A stretch of DNA of 64,000 nucleotides from the NCBI RefSeq assembly GCF_002902405.1, contig NZ_PPQS01000004.1, positions 1 to 64,000 on the forward strand, given 5' to 3'. The position numbers were made by a program, and so were the translations under genes. The notes beneath the pieces were generated by a model. The model saw nothing but the letters and a program-made list of their open reading frames with translations, ran no database searches and had not been told where the DNA came from. The stretch is from Staphylococcus schweitzeri. GTDB lineage: Bacteria > Bacillota > Bacilli > Staphylococcales > Staphylococcaceae. This document shows, piece by piece, positions 38,162 through 47,433 of this stretch. The stretch's first letter is position 1. Each line of letters starts with the position of its first letter.

Positions 38162-39937
38162 GTGAAGAAAATCATTAGTATCGCAATTATAGTGTTAGCG
38201 TTGGTATTAAGTGGTTGTGGTGTCCCTACGAAATCAGAAGTGGCTCAAAAGTCATCGAAAGTTGAAGTGAAAGGCGAGCGACCAACAATACATTTCCTAG
38301 GACAAGCAAGCTATGAAAATGATATGAATATCGTTAAAGATCAATTGGAAAATGCAGGATTTAACGTGAAGATGAATATCCAACCAGATTATGGTAGCTA
38401 TCGTACACAACGTCAAGCCGGCAATTATGATCTCCAAATCGATGACTGGATGACAGTATTTGGTGACCCAAACTATGCTATGACGGCATTATTTAGTTCT
38501 ACAGGATCAAATAGTTTATTGAAAGATAAACATGTAGACCAGTTGTTAAATAAAGCTTCTACGCAAAATGAAGCAGATGTTAAACAAACATATAAGCAAA
38601 TTGAAGATGAAGTTGTCTTTGATAAAGGGTATATGGCGCCTTTATATGGCTCAAAAAAGAATTTAGTATATGACAATAAAGTGTTAGATAAAAATAGCGT
38701 TGGATTGCCAAATTCACGTGCATTAATATGGCAACAATTTGATTACAACAATAGTAGAGAACGAGATACGCGTCCACTTGTGATGACACAACAAGATGGT
38801 GAAATTCCTACATTGGATCCAATACGTTCAATTGCACCGTCAGTATATTCAATTAATATGAATATGTACACAAGGTTATTATTATTAGATGAAAACGACC
38901 ACTTAACAACGAAAGGTTCGTTAAGTCGTGATTATGCTGTGAATAAGGACAATAAAGCATTTTATTTCTTGTTAAGAGATGATGATTATTTTGCGAAAGT
39001 GGTCAATGGACAAGCACGTAATACTGGAGAGCGTGTATCGGCTGAAGATGTTAAGTTTTCTTTAGATAGAGCACGTGATAAAAAGTCTGTGCCTAACAAT
39101 AATACGTACAATATGCACAAACATATAAATGACATCAAGATATTAAAAGATGAGGACATCGATCAGTTGCGTAAAGAGAAAGATAAAGATGATAAATCTA
39201 TTTATGATAAGTTGATAAAAGCTTATAACGTCAAATCATTAACGACAGATGGTCAAAAAGTAAATAACAAAAATGGTATTTATCAAATTGTTAAAATTAC
39301 GACCGACCAATCGATGCCTCGAGAAGTGAATTATTTAACACATTCTTCGGCAGGTATTTTATCTAAAAAATTTGTTAATCAAGTAAATCAAGAATATCCA
39401 AAAGGATATGGGGACAGCAGTACAATTCCTGCTACTTCAGATGGAAAAAATGCGCTTTATGCAAGTGGCGCATACATTATGACACAGAAAAATGCATATC
39501 AAGCAGCGTTTCAACGTAATCCAGGATTCAACGAAACAGAAAAAGGTAGTTATGGACCAGCTAGAATTAAAAATATTACATTGAAGTTTAATGGTGACTC
39601 GAATAATGCATTGTCAGAACTAAGAAATCATTCAATTGATATGTTGGCAGATGTGAATCAAAAACATTTTGATTTAATTAAGTCAGATAAAAATTTAAGC
39701 ATTATACGTAAAAATGGACGCAAGTCAGTCTTTTTAATGCTAAATATTAAAAAAGGTATATTTAAGACACATCCAAACTTGAGACAAGCAGTAGTTAATG
39801 CGATAGATCAGGATCAATTTATTAAGTTTTATCGTGGTGACAAATTTAAAATTGCATCACCGATTACACCGCTTGTCGATACTGGTAACGAGCAACGTCA
39901 AGATTTAGAAAAAGTAGAGAAAGCCATCAATCAATAA
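38162..39937 (+). CDS. gisD: Peptide/glutathione-binding lipoprotein of the ABC importer
   Basis: The 591-residue family 5 solute-binding protein catches the substrate outside the cell. It has a lipoprotein signal with the lipobox VLSGC (C19) and the SBP_bac_5 features RSIAPSVYSINMNMYTRLL and GERVSAEDVKFSLDRA. The first 190 residues resemble a second, partial copy of the C-terminal part of the fold (IQPDYGSYRTQRQAGNYDLQ, DDWMTVFGDPNYAM), so the protein may be a permuted or rearranged family member. It begins with GTG behind AGGTAGGGA, 16 bases after gisC, and precedes ggt. Glutathione is the expected ligand from the described locus. Confidence 0.88.
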   Translation: MKKIISIAIIVLALVLSGCGVPTKSEVAQKSSKVEVKGERPTIHFLGQASYENDMNIVKDQLENAGFNVKMNIQPDYGSYRTQRQAGNYDLQIDDWMTVFGDPNYAMTALFSSTGSNSLLKDKHVDQLLNKASTQNEADVKQTYKQIEDEVVFDKGYMAPLYGSKKNLVYDNKVLDKNSVGLPNSRALIWQQFDYNNSRERDTRPLVMTQQDGEIPTLDPIRSIAPSVYSINMNMYTRLLLLDENDHLTTKGSLSRDYAVNKDNKAFYFLLRDDDYFAKVVNGQARNTGERVSAEDVKFSLDRARDKKSVPNNNTYNMHKHINDIKILKDEDIDQLRKEKDKDDKSIYDKLIKAYNVKSLTTDGQKVNNKNGIYQIVKITTDQSMPREVNYLTHSSAGILSKKFVNQVNQEYPKGYGDSSTIPATSDGKNALYASGAYIMTQKNAYQAAFQRNPGFNETEKGSYGPARIKNITLKFNGDSNNALSELRNHSIDMLADVNQKHFDLIKSDKNLSIIRKNGRKSVFLMLNIKKGIFKTHPNLRQAVVNAIDQDQFIKFYRGDKFKIASPITPLVDTGNEQRQDLEKVEKAINQ

Positions 39938-39974
39938 TGTTTTAAATATTTAACAGAAAGTAGGAGGATATAGT

Positions 39975-41981
39975 ATGGTCATTAACTTAAATGACAAACA
40001 GAAAACAACGTCTAAAGAAGGGTTGATTTCTGTATCACATCCTCTTGCGGCTAAAATTGGTAAGGATGTATTAGACAAAGGTGGCAACGCCATGGATGCA
40101 GTGATTGCAATTCAACTGGCATTGAATGTGGTAGAACCATTTGCATCAGGTATTGGTGGTGGCGGGTACTTGCTATATTATGAGCAAAGTACTGGCAATA
40201 TAACTGCGTTTGATGCGCGTGAGACAGCCCCAGCACATGTAGACAAACAATTTTATTTGGATGATTCGGGCGAGTATAAATCATTTTTTGATATGACTAC
40301 ACATGGTAAAACTGTTGCTGTGCCAGCAATTCCAAAGCTGTTTGATTATATTCACAAGCGTTATGCTAAATTGTCATTGGAAGATTTAATTAATCCTGCA
40401 ATTGAACTAGCTGTGGATGGCCATTCTGCCAATTGGGCTACTGAAAAATATTCACGCCAGCAACACGCACGGTTGATAAAGTATCATGAAACGGCGAAAG
40501 TATTTACGAATGAAAATCAATATTGGCGTGAAGATGATTGGATTGTACAACCCGAAATAGGTAAGACACTTCAAATATTAAAAGAGCATGGATTTAATGC
40601 ATTTTATAAAGGTGACATCGCGGAAAAGTTAGTAAACGTTGTCAAAAAATATGGTGGCACAATCACTTTAGAAGACTTAGCAAATTATGACATTCAGATT
40701 AAAGCGCCGATTAGTGCGACATTTAAAGACTATGATATTCATTCAATGGGGCCATCTAGTTCGGGTGGTATCACAGTAATTCAAATATTGAAGTTATTAG
40801 AACATGTCGACTTACCTTCAATGGGGCCGAGGTCTGTTGATTATTTGCACCATTTGATACAAGCTATGCATTTAGCGTATAGTGATCGTGCACAGTATTT
40901 GGCAGATGATAATTTTCATGATGTACCTGTAGAGCCATTAATTGATGACGACTATTTAAATACACGTAGCAAGCTTATTGATAGTAGAAAAGCAAATATC
41001 GATATAGAGCATGGTGTTGTATCTGATTGCATTAGTTATACAGATGTTGAAGAAAATCATACCGAAACAACGCATTTTTGTGTGATTGATAAAGAAGGTA
41101 ATATCGCTTCATTCACGACGTCAATCGGTATGATTTATGGTTCAGGTATCACGATTCCAGGCTATGGTGTGTTATTGAATACGACAATGGATGGCTTTGA
41201 TGTAGTAGATGGTGGTATTAACGAAATTGCACCATATAAACGACCTCTAAGTAATATGGCTCCAACGATTGTGACGCATCATGGTAATCCGATATTGACA
41301 GTAGGTGCACCTGGTGCCATAAGTATCATTGCTAGTGTTGCTCAAACATTAATCAATGTATTAGTGTTTGGTATGGATATTCAGCAGGCAATAGATGAAC
41401 CTAGGATTTATAGTAGCCATCCTAATCGAATTGAATGGGAGCCTCAATTTTCACAATCCACAATATTAGCATTGATTGCACGTGGACATGTGATGGAAAA
41501 TAAACCAGATGACTATATTGGAGATGTACATGGGCTACAGGTTGACTTGAATACACGTGAAGCTTCGGGAGGTGCTGATGATACGAGGGAAGGCACAGTG
41601 ATGGGTGGCGATGTATTATCAATTAGAAAACAACCATTACCTAGTCCCGAAATATACGATAATGACACCCATCGTGTATATTTCAATGATGTGCAGTTAC
41701 CATTATTAGCAGAACAAGTACGGTGGATGCACGACAAATTTTGGATTGAAGAAAGTGTTATAAGAATTATTTTCCCTGGAGTTAGTGCACATATTGAAGA
41801 TTTGAGAAGTTATGATATCGACGGAGAAAGTTATATAGATATTACCTGGTTGGCACGGAAGAAAGGTTATCAAGTAACCTTTAAGGATGACAGTTTATAC
41901 TTAAATGATGAAACGTATCATTCAGTAAAACGTAAAACAAATGCATACTATAGATACGATCGAGATAGTATCACAAGATAA
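39975..41981 (+). CDS. ggt: Gamma-glutamyltranspeptidase
   Basis: Ggt cuts the gamma-glutamyl bond of glutathione, freeing cysteinylglycine as a sulfur source. The 668-residue precursor should cut itself before T365 (NHTETTHFCVID), the N-terminal nucleophile of the small subunit; GMIYGSG and PLSNMAPTIV follow as expected. No signal peptide is visible (MVINLNDKQKTTSKEG), so the enzyme probably works in the cytosol on imported glutathione. After the catalytic fold (ending about 560) is an extra C-terminal part whose residues 605-655 (SYIDITWLARKKGYQVTFKD) look like a copper-amine-oxidase N-terminal-like (stalk) domain. It ends the gisBCD-ggt operon. Confidence 0.95.
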   Translation: MVINLNDKQKTTSKEGLISVSHPLAAKIGKDVLDKGGNAMDAVIAIQLALNVVEPFASGIGGGGYLLYYEQSTGNITAFDARETAPAHVDKQFYLDDSGEYKSFFDMTTHGKTVAVPAIPKLFDYIHKRYAKLSLEDLINPAIELAVDGHSANWATEKYSRQQHARLIKYHETAKVFTNENQYWREDDWIVQPEIGKTLQILKEHGFNAFYKGDIAEKLVNVVKKYGGTITLEDLANYDIQIKAPISATFKDYDIHSMGPSSSGGITVIQILKLLEHVDLPSMGPRSVDYLHHLIQAMHLAYSDRAQYLADDNFHDVPVEPLIDDDYLNTRSKLIDSRKANIDIEHGVVSDCISYTDVEENHTETTHFCVIDKEGNIASFTTSIGMIYGSGITIPGYGVLLNTTMDGFDVVDGGINEIAPYKRPLSNMAPTIVTHHGNPILTVGAPGAISIIASVAQTLINVLVFGMDIQQAIDEPRIYSSHPNRIEWEPQFSQSTILALIARGHVMENKPDDYIGDVHGLQVDLNTREASGGADDTREGTVMGGDVLSIRKQPLPSPEIYDNDTHRVYFNDVQLPLLAEQVRWMHDKFWIEESVIRIIFPGVSAHIEDLRSYDIDGESYIDITWLARKKGYQVTFKDDSLYLNDETYHSVKRKTNAYYRYDRDSITR

Positions 41982-42281
41982 TTTATTTGCTAGATGTGCG
42001 ATTGGTTTTTTGTTGAACGAAAGGATTCGATTTCGAACTATAGAGTGACGCTTGAGTATAGTAATGTTGAAGATGCTATAAGGAACGCTAGACGCCTTTG
42101 TAAAATATAAAACGCCCCACGAATTCGTTTTTGATGTACACCACAATAGTTAGTCTAAAATCTAACTTAATTTGATTTGGTACAATTAAATGAATGATGT
42201 GAGGCGTTTTTATAATGTGTGATTTTAGAATGTTAAATGCTAATAAATGATTTGGATATTTTTATAGTTACATCATAAATA
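41982..42281. repeat. Intergenic region with a 100-base inverted repeat
   Basis: AAAACGCCCCAC (42109-42120) pairs with GTGAGGCGTTTT (42199-42210) with one mismatch, and inside lies AGTTAG...CTAACT. The structure ends with a T-run (TTTTTATAAT), so it can stop ggt transcription, but it is larger than a normal terminator and may be a small mobile or palindromic repeat unit. No gene is seen in these 300 bases. Confidence 0.55.
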
Positions 42282-43055
42282 TTAATGTTCACTTATTTTA
42301 TTATAAGTAAGGCTTTCTTTATAAATGATTTGGTCTTTTCCAGGACTTGAAAAATAAAAATAAAGTTTCTGATCTTGATGATTATTGCCTTTTAAATCAC
42401 CCATTCCCTTTAATTCCACCTTTGTTGATGCATTTTTAGGAATATTATATCTACGTTTTAATTGTTTAACGTTTGGATTATCGTTCGACAACTTACCAGA
42501 TAAATTATAATAATCAGTGGTAGGATCATGTGTGACTTTCAAATCATTGCTATTTAAAATGCTTGTTAAATCACCATTTTGAATCAAAAATTGATTGTTT
42601 TCGATTTTTTGTTTCAGCGAGGGATCTTTTACGTCTTTTGTGAAAACGATTTTATTATTAACTACTTTTACCGGATAACTTTTGTATGTCGAGTGAGTAG
42701 CATTTTTTCTATCGTTTGTTGTTGTGTCATAATCACCAGTTATTTTATGTGTGTTCTTATCTACCTTTAACAACATACGGTCTTCTTTTAAAAGCTCATC
42801 TGATTTAACAACTGAATAAGAGGATTCTATATACCATTTGTCTTGACCATTATTTTCGTAATGGGGATTATCGTGACCATCAATTTCATAAAGCGTTTCT
42901 AAGTTTTTAATAGGATATGTACTTAGTATTTTTTTAAGACCATCTTTCAAATGAATTTGTTCCCACTTCATTGCCAAAAACATACCGCCACTGATTACAA
43001 TTGAAATAATAATAATTGCTGCTAAGTTTACCCAGAAAATTTTATGTGATTTCAT
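42282..43055 (-). CDS. Tandem-lipoprotein (DUF576/Csa) family protein without a lipobox
   Basis: The 257-residue protein matches the staphylococcal tandem lipoprotein family over its length: YPIKNLETLYEIDGHDN, KWYIESSYSV, YPVKVVNNKIVFTKDV and VKQLKRRYNIPKNASTKVELKG all have close family counterparts. Unlike typical members it has no cysteine at the end of the leader (WVNLAAIIIISIVISGGMFL), so it is probably anchored by that single helix rather than by lipid. It is a lone copy, not in a tandem array. Family members are surface proteins linked to host immune stimulation; a role for this one is unknown. Confidence 0.8.
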   Translation of the reverse strand: MKSHKIFWVNLAAIIIISIVISGGMFLAMKWEQIHLKDGLKKILSTYPIKNLETLYEIDGHDNPHYENNGQDKWYIESSYSVVKSDELLKEDRMLLKVDKNTHKITGDYDTTTNDRKNATHSTYKSYPVKVVNNKIVFTKDVKDPSLKQKIENNQFLIQNGDLTSILNSNDLKVTHDPTTDYYNLSGKLSNDNPNVKQLKRRYNIPKNASTKVELKGMGDLKGNNHQDQKLYFYFSSPGKDQIIYKESLTYNKISEH

Positions 43056-43204
43056 ATATTCACACCTTCTCTAAAAATACTTCATTAACACTATAATAAT
43101 ATATTCAAAAAATATTTACATCAGTATTAAAGTTAATATAAAATTTTAAATTTGTGAAAATAATAGGTATTTATAAAAAGTAGAAAAGGTTTGTAAGAAA
43201 AACA

Positions 43205-43239
43205 AAAAACACTGTATGACGTTTGATTAGTCACACAGT
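43205..43239 (-). terminator. Terminator of azoR
   Basis: On the minus strand ACTGTGTGAC (43239-43230) pairs with GTCATACAGT (43220-43211), with one mispair, and is followed by GTTTTTTG. It lies 11 bases after the azoR stop. Confidence 0.75.
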
Positions 43240-43250
43240 ATAGATAAAAA

Positions 43251-43877
43251 TTAAAATGTTGTTGCTAATTTTTCAGCATTATTAATACTAGTTGCCTTAA
43301 TTTCTTCAGTTTTATGCGGTTCGGCATTGTGCCCTTCGATAATAATTGTTTCATATGATGGCACACCTAAGAAGGTCATGATTGTTCTCAAATAACGGTC
43401 GCCCATTTCAAAATTAGCAGCGGGGCCTTCTGTATAATATCCACCACGTGATTGAATGTGTAATACTTTTTTATCAGTTAACAAACCTTGTGGTCCTTCA
43501 GCAGAGTATTTAAAAGTTTTACCTGCAATTGAAATAGCATCAATATATGCTTTAACTACAGGTGGGAAAGAAAGGTTCCACATAGGCGTTACAAATACAT
43601 ATTTATCTGCGCTTAGAAATTCTTCTAAAATGTCACTCAATATTGAAACTTTCATTTGTTCATCATCTGTTAATGTCTCGCCATTGCTCATTTTTCCCCA
43701 ACCAGTTAATACATCTTTGTCAATAACTGGAATATAAGTTTCGAATAAATCAATATGTTTCACTTCATCATCAGGATGTTGTTGTTGGTAAGTTTCAATA
43801 AACGCTTTACCAGCAGCCATAGAATTTGATACTAATTCATTAAAGGGATGTGCAGTAATATATAATACTTTCGCCAT
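43251..43877 (-). CDS. azoR: FMN-dependent NADH azoreductase
   Basis: The 208-residue flavodoxin-fold quinone/azo reductase (AzoR/AcpD family) transfers electrons from NADH through FMN to quinones and azo compounds. The N-terminal [18 protein letters not shown] holds the FMN phosphate loop, and [19 protein letters not shown] and [18 protein letters not shown] are family motifs. The ATG at 43877 follows GGAG; a longer in-frame start at 43949 adds 24 residues not found in the family. It is a single gene between a terminator and a divergent peptidase gene. Confidence 0.93.
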   Translation of the reverse strand: MAKVLYITAHPFNELVSNSMAAGKAFIETYQQQHPDDEVKHIDLFETYIPVIDKDVLTGWGKMSNGETLTDDEQMKVSILSDILEEFLSADKYVFVTPMWNLSFPPVVKAYIDAISIAGKTFKYSAEGPQGLLTDKKVLHIQSRGGYYTEGPAANFEMGDRYLRTIMTFLGVPSYETIIIEGHNAEPHKTEEIKATSINNAEKLATTF

Positions 43878-44085
43878 ATAAAAATTCTCCTCTGATTCTG
43901 TTATTTTCTTAAGTATAATTATTATACTCAATATAAAATTTAATATCAATCAAAATATTCAAATTACCATCATCTTCTTCATCTATATTTAGCAGTACTA
44001 CCAAAGTATGAGTGCAATTAATTATGAAATAATTGATTTAGAATATATACTTAATACCCAAAATATATGAAGGATGGATGCCACT

Positions 44086-44664
44086 ATGACAAAGCGACCA
44101 AAACGTATTTTGGCAACAATTATCATTTTTCTTTCACTATTATTTACGATTATTTATATAGAGGACATTCAAAAATGGTTTAATCAATATACTAATAAAT
44201 TAACGCAAGATAATAAAGGACAAGGATACTCAAAATGGGAAGACTTTTTTAGAGGGAGTCGGGTAACTGAGACTTTTGGTAAATATCAACATTCACCATT
44301 TGAAGGTAAGCATTATGGTATTGATTTTGCATTGCCAAAAGGTACACCAATTAAAGCGCCAACGAATGGTAAAGTGACACGTATTTTCAACAATGAACTA
44401 GGTGGCAAGGTATTACAGATTGCTGAAGACAATGGAGAATATCACCAGTGGTATCTACACTTAGACAAATATAATGTCAAAGTAGGTGATCGAGTCAAAG
44501 CAGGTGATATTATTGCATATTCAGGCAATACTGGTAAACAAACGACTGGTGCACATTTACATTTTCAAAGAATGAAAGGTGGCGTAGGTAATGAATATGC
44601 AGAAGATCCTCAACCGTTTATTGATCAGTTACCTGATGGGAAACGTAGCCTATATGATTTGTAG
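44086..44664 (+). CDS. lytU: Membrane-anchored M23 endopeptidase (LytU-like)
   Basis: The 192-residue protein has an N-terminal membrane anchor (ILATIIIFLSLLFTIIYI) and a LytM/M23 zinc peptidase domain facing the wall. Zinc ligands H76 and D80 (HYGIDFALPKG) and H159 (GAHLHFQ), and catalytic H125 and H157, are all present. Such enzymes cut pentaglycine cross-bridges; the size, anchor and position next to the malK-like gene match S. aureus LytU. AAGGATGG is eight bases before the ATG at 44086; an in-frame ATG at 44074 overlaps that site. A hairpin with a T-run follows. Confidence 0.85.
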   Translation: MTKRPKRILATIIIFLSLLFTIIYIEDIQKWFNQYTNKLTQDNKGQGYSKWEDFFRGSRVTETFGKYQHSPFEGKHYGIDFALPKGTPIKAPTNGKVTRIFNNELGGKVLQIAEDNGEYHQWYLHLDKYNVKVGDRVKAGDIIAYSGNTGKQTTGAHLHFQRMKGGVGNEYAEDPQPFIDQLPDGKRSLYDL

Positions 44665-44695
44665 TTATAGAAGAGTGCCCGCAGTTTAAAAAATT

Positions 44696-44742
44696 AAGCA
44701 ATCATTGTGTGAGTATGATACTTACATAATGGTTGCTTTTTT
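44696..44742 (+). terminator. Terminator of lytU
   Basis: AAGCAATCATTGTGT pairs with ACATAATGGTTGCTT using G-U pairs, followed by TTTT. It starts about 30 bases after the lytU stop. Confidence 0.8.
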
Positions 44743-44917
44743 CAATGAAAATCGAAATGCCAAGTCATACTTGTTTGATTTAGATATTACTTAAAATGTA
44801 AGACAAGGTTGTTAGCATTGGCAGTGAAATATCGCACGTAAAAAATCATTATTGTCACACTAAAAATAGTTGTGCCCTATATCAATTTTCTGTATAAAAG
44901 TTTAATTCTGACAGTAA

Positions 44918-44997
44918 TGTAAACGTTTACAATTTATGATTGACATTAATAATGAGTGACTATATGATTTATGTAAGTATTTGTGCAAACGTTTTCA
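44918..44997 (+). promoter_or_regulatory. Promoter of the sugar importer operon with two cre-like operators
   Basis: TTGACA (44940-44945), a 17-base spacer and TATGAT (44963-44968) form a strong promoter. TGTAAACGTTTACA (44918-44931), a perfect palindrome, lies just upstream of the -35, and TGCAAACGTTTTCA (44984-44997) lies just downstream of the start. Both fit the LacI/CcpA operator pattern; their centres are 66 bases apart. The rest of 44743-45046 shows no gene. Confidence 0.8.
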
Positions 44998-45046
44998 CGA
45001 AGTGTATTGCACAATCAAACTGTAAACAAAGTATGGGAGGCATAAC

Positions 45047-46144
45047 ATGGCAGAACTAAAGTTAGAGCATATTAAAAAGACGTATGACAACAACAATACT
45101 GTAGTGAAAGATTTTAATTTACATATTACTGACAAAGAATTCATTGTATTTGTTGGACCATCGGGATGTGGTAAATCAACAACATTACGAATGGTTGCTG
45201 GACTAGAGTCTATCACATCTGGAGATTTTTATATTGATGGGGAACGCATGAACGATGTTGAACCAAAGAATAGAGATATTGCGATGGTATTTCAAAACTA
45301 TGCATTATATCCACATATGACTGTTTTTGAAAATATGGCATTTGGGCTAAAGCTACGTAAAGTAAATAAAAAAGAGATTGAACAAAAAGTTAATGAAGCA
45401 GCTGAAATATTAGGATTAACTGAGTATCTTGGGCGTAAACCAAAAGCGTTATCTGGTGGACAGCGTCAACGTGTTGCTTTAGGTAGAGCTATTGTAAGAG
45501 ATGCGAAAGTATTTCTAATGGATGAACCTTTATCAAATTTAGATGCGAAGTTACGAGTACAGATGCGTACAGAAATTTTGAAATTACATAAGCGACTTAA
45601 TACTACAACGATTTATGTTACACATGACCAGACTGAAGCGTTGACAATGGCTAGTCGAATTGTTGTTTTAAAAGATGGCGACATTATGCAAGTTGGCACA
45701 CCTAGAGAAATATATGATGCCCCTAATTGCATATTTGTGGCGCAATTTATCGGCTCACCAGCAATGAATATGTTGAATGCTACAGTTGAAATGGACGGAT
45801 TGAAGGTAGGAACACACCATTTTAAATTACATAATAAAAAATTTGAAAAGTTAAAAGCTGCTGGCTACTTAGATAAGGAAATCATTTTAGGGGTTAGAGC
45901 TGAAGACATTCATGAAGAACCAATATTTATTCAAACTTCTCCAGAGACACAATTTGAATCTGAAGTAGTTGTATCCGAACTGTTAGGTTCAGAAATTATG
46001 GTACATAGCACATTCCAAGGAATGGAATTGATTTCTAAATTAGATTCAAGAACACAAGTGATGGCGAACGACAAGATTACACTAGCATTTGATATGAATA
46101 AGTGTCACTTTTTTGATGAAAAAACAGGAAATCGAATTGTCTAA
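45047..46144 (+). CDS. Sugar ABC transporter ATPase (MalK/MsmX/UgpC type)
   Basis: This 365-residue protein energises a CUT1-type sugar importer from the cytosolic side. Walker [10 protein letters not shown] is at 37-45, the signature LSGGQRQR at 135-142 and Walker B FLMDE at 156-160, followed by the H-loop VTHDQTEA. The C-terminal regulatory OB-like (TOBE) domain runs from about 240. GGGAGGC precedes the start. It leads an operon with a binding protein, two permeases, two dehydrogenases and an isomerase. It is usually annotated malK or ugpC; the true sugar is not shown by the sequence. Confidence 0.9.
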   Translation: MAELKLEHIKKTYDNNNTVVKDFNLHITDKEFIVFVGPSGCGKSTTLRMVAGLESITSGDFYIDGERMNDVEPKNRDIAMVFQNYALYPHMTVFENMAFGLKLRKVNKKEIEQKVNEAAEILGLTEYLGRKPKALSGGQRQRVALGRAIVRDAKVFLMDEPLSNLDAKLRVQMRTEILKLHKRLNTTTIYVTHDQTEALTMASRIVVLKDGDIMQVGTPREIYDAPNCIFVAQFIGSPAMNMLNATVEMDGLKVGTHHFKLHNKKFEKLKAAGYLDKEIILGVRAEDIHEEPIFIQTSPETQFESEVVVSELLGSEIMVHSTFQGMELISKLDSRTQVMANDKITLAFDMNKCHFFDEKTGNRIV

Positions 46145-46156
46145 GGGGGAGTATTC

Positions 46157-47428
46157 ATGTCTAAATTTTTAAAATGCATCACGTTAGTCGTTGCAATGTT
46201 ATTAATCGTAACTGGATGTGGCCCTAATCGTTCGAAGGAAGATATAGATAAAGCCTTAAATAAAGATAATTCTAAAGACAAGCCGAATCAACTTACGATG
46301 TGGGTGGATGGCGACAAGCAGATGGCTTTTTATAAAAAAATTACTGATCAATACACTAAAAAAACTGGTATAAAAGTAAAACTTGTAAATGTTGGTCAGA
46401 ATGATCAACTAGAGAATATTTCGCTAGATGCGCCTGCTGGGAAAGGACCAGATATCTTTTTCTTAGCACATGATAATACTGGAAGTGCCTATCTACAAGG
46501 CTTAGCTGCTGAAATCAAATTATCGAAAGATGAGTTGAAAGGTTTCAATAAGCAAGCACTAAAAGCGATGAATTATGACAATAAGCAACTAGCATTGCCA
46601 GCTATCGTTGAAACAACCGCACTTTTTTATAATAAAAAATTAGTGAAAAATGCACCGCAAACGTTAGAAGAAGTTGAAGCTAATGCTGCCAAACTAACTG
46701 ATAGTAAAAAGAAACAATACGGTATGTTATTTGATGCTAAAAATTTCTATTTTAATTATCCGTTTTTATTCGGCAATGATGATTATATTTTCAAGAAAAA
46801 TGGCAGTGAATATGATATTCATCGATTAGGACTGAATTCTAAACATGTAGTAAAGAATGCTGAACGATTACAAAAATGGTACGACAAAGGGTATCTTCCT
46901 AAGGCAGCAACTCATGATGTGATGATTGGTCTTTTTAAAGAAGGTAAAGTTGGACAATTTGTAACAGGACCATGGAACATTAATGAGTATCAAGAGACAT
47001 TTGGTAAAGATCTTGGTGTGACAACATTGCCTACTGATGGTGGCAAACAGATGAAGCCGTTTCTTGGTGTACGTGGTTGGTATTTATCTGAATACAGTAA
47101 ACATAAGTATTGGGCAAAAGACTTAATGTTGTATATCACTAGTAAAGATACATTACAAAAATATACAGATGAAATGAGCGAAATTACTGGGCGTGTTGAC
47201 GTGAAATCATCTAATCCGAATTTGAAAGTGTTTGAAAAACAAGCACGTCATGCTGAACCGATGCCTAATATTCCAGAAATGAGACAAGTTTGGGAACCGA
47301 TGGGCAATGCCAGTACATTTATCTCGAATGGTAAGAATCCTAAAGAAGCTTTAGACGAAGCGACGAATGATATTACGCAAAATATTAAGATTCTACATCC
47401 ATCACAAAATGATAAGAAAGGAGATTAG
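46157..47428 (+). CDS. Sugar-binding lipoprotein (MalE-like)
   Basis: The 423-residue family 1 solute-binding protein has a lipoprotein signal with lipobox IVTGC (C21) and is expected on the outer face of the membrane. The motif LTMWVDGDKQMAFYKKITDQY and the run GKGPDIFFLAHDNTG are typical of maltose/maltodextrin-binding proteins. It lies 12 bases after the ATPase gene behind AAGGGGGAG. Similarity to MalE suggests an oligosaccharide, but the following dehydrogenase genes are not part of maltose catabolism. Confidence 0.88.
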   Translation: MSKFLKCITLVVAMLLIVTGCGPNRSKEDIDKALNKDNSKDKPNQLTMWVDGDKQMAFYKKITDQYTKKTGIKVKLVNVGQNDQLENISLDAPAGKGPDIFFLAHDNTGSAYLQGLAAEIKLSKDELKGFNKQALKAMNYDNKQLALPAIVETTALFYNKKLVKNAPQTLEEVEANAAKLTDSKKKQYGMLFDAKNFYFNYPFLFGNDDYIFKKNGSEYDIHRLGLNSKHVVKNAERLQKWYDKGYLPKAATHDVMIGLFKEGKVGQFVTGPWNINEYQETFGKDLGVTTLPTDGGKQMKPFLGVRGWYLSEYSKHKYWAKDLMLYITSKDTLQKYTDEMSEITGRVDVKSSNPNLKVFEKQARHAEPMPNIPEMRQVWEPMGNASTFISNGKNPKEALDEATNDITQNIKILHPSQNDKKGD

Positions 47429-47433
47429 TTATA

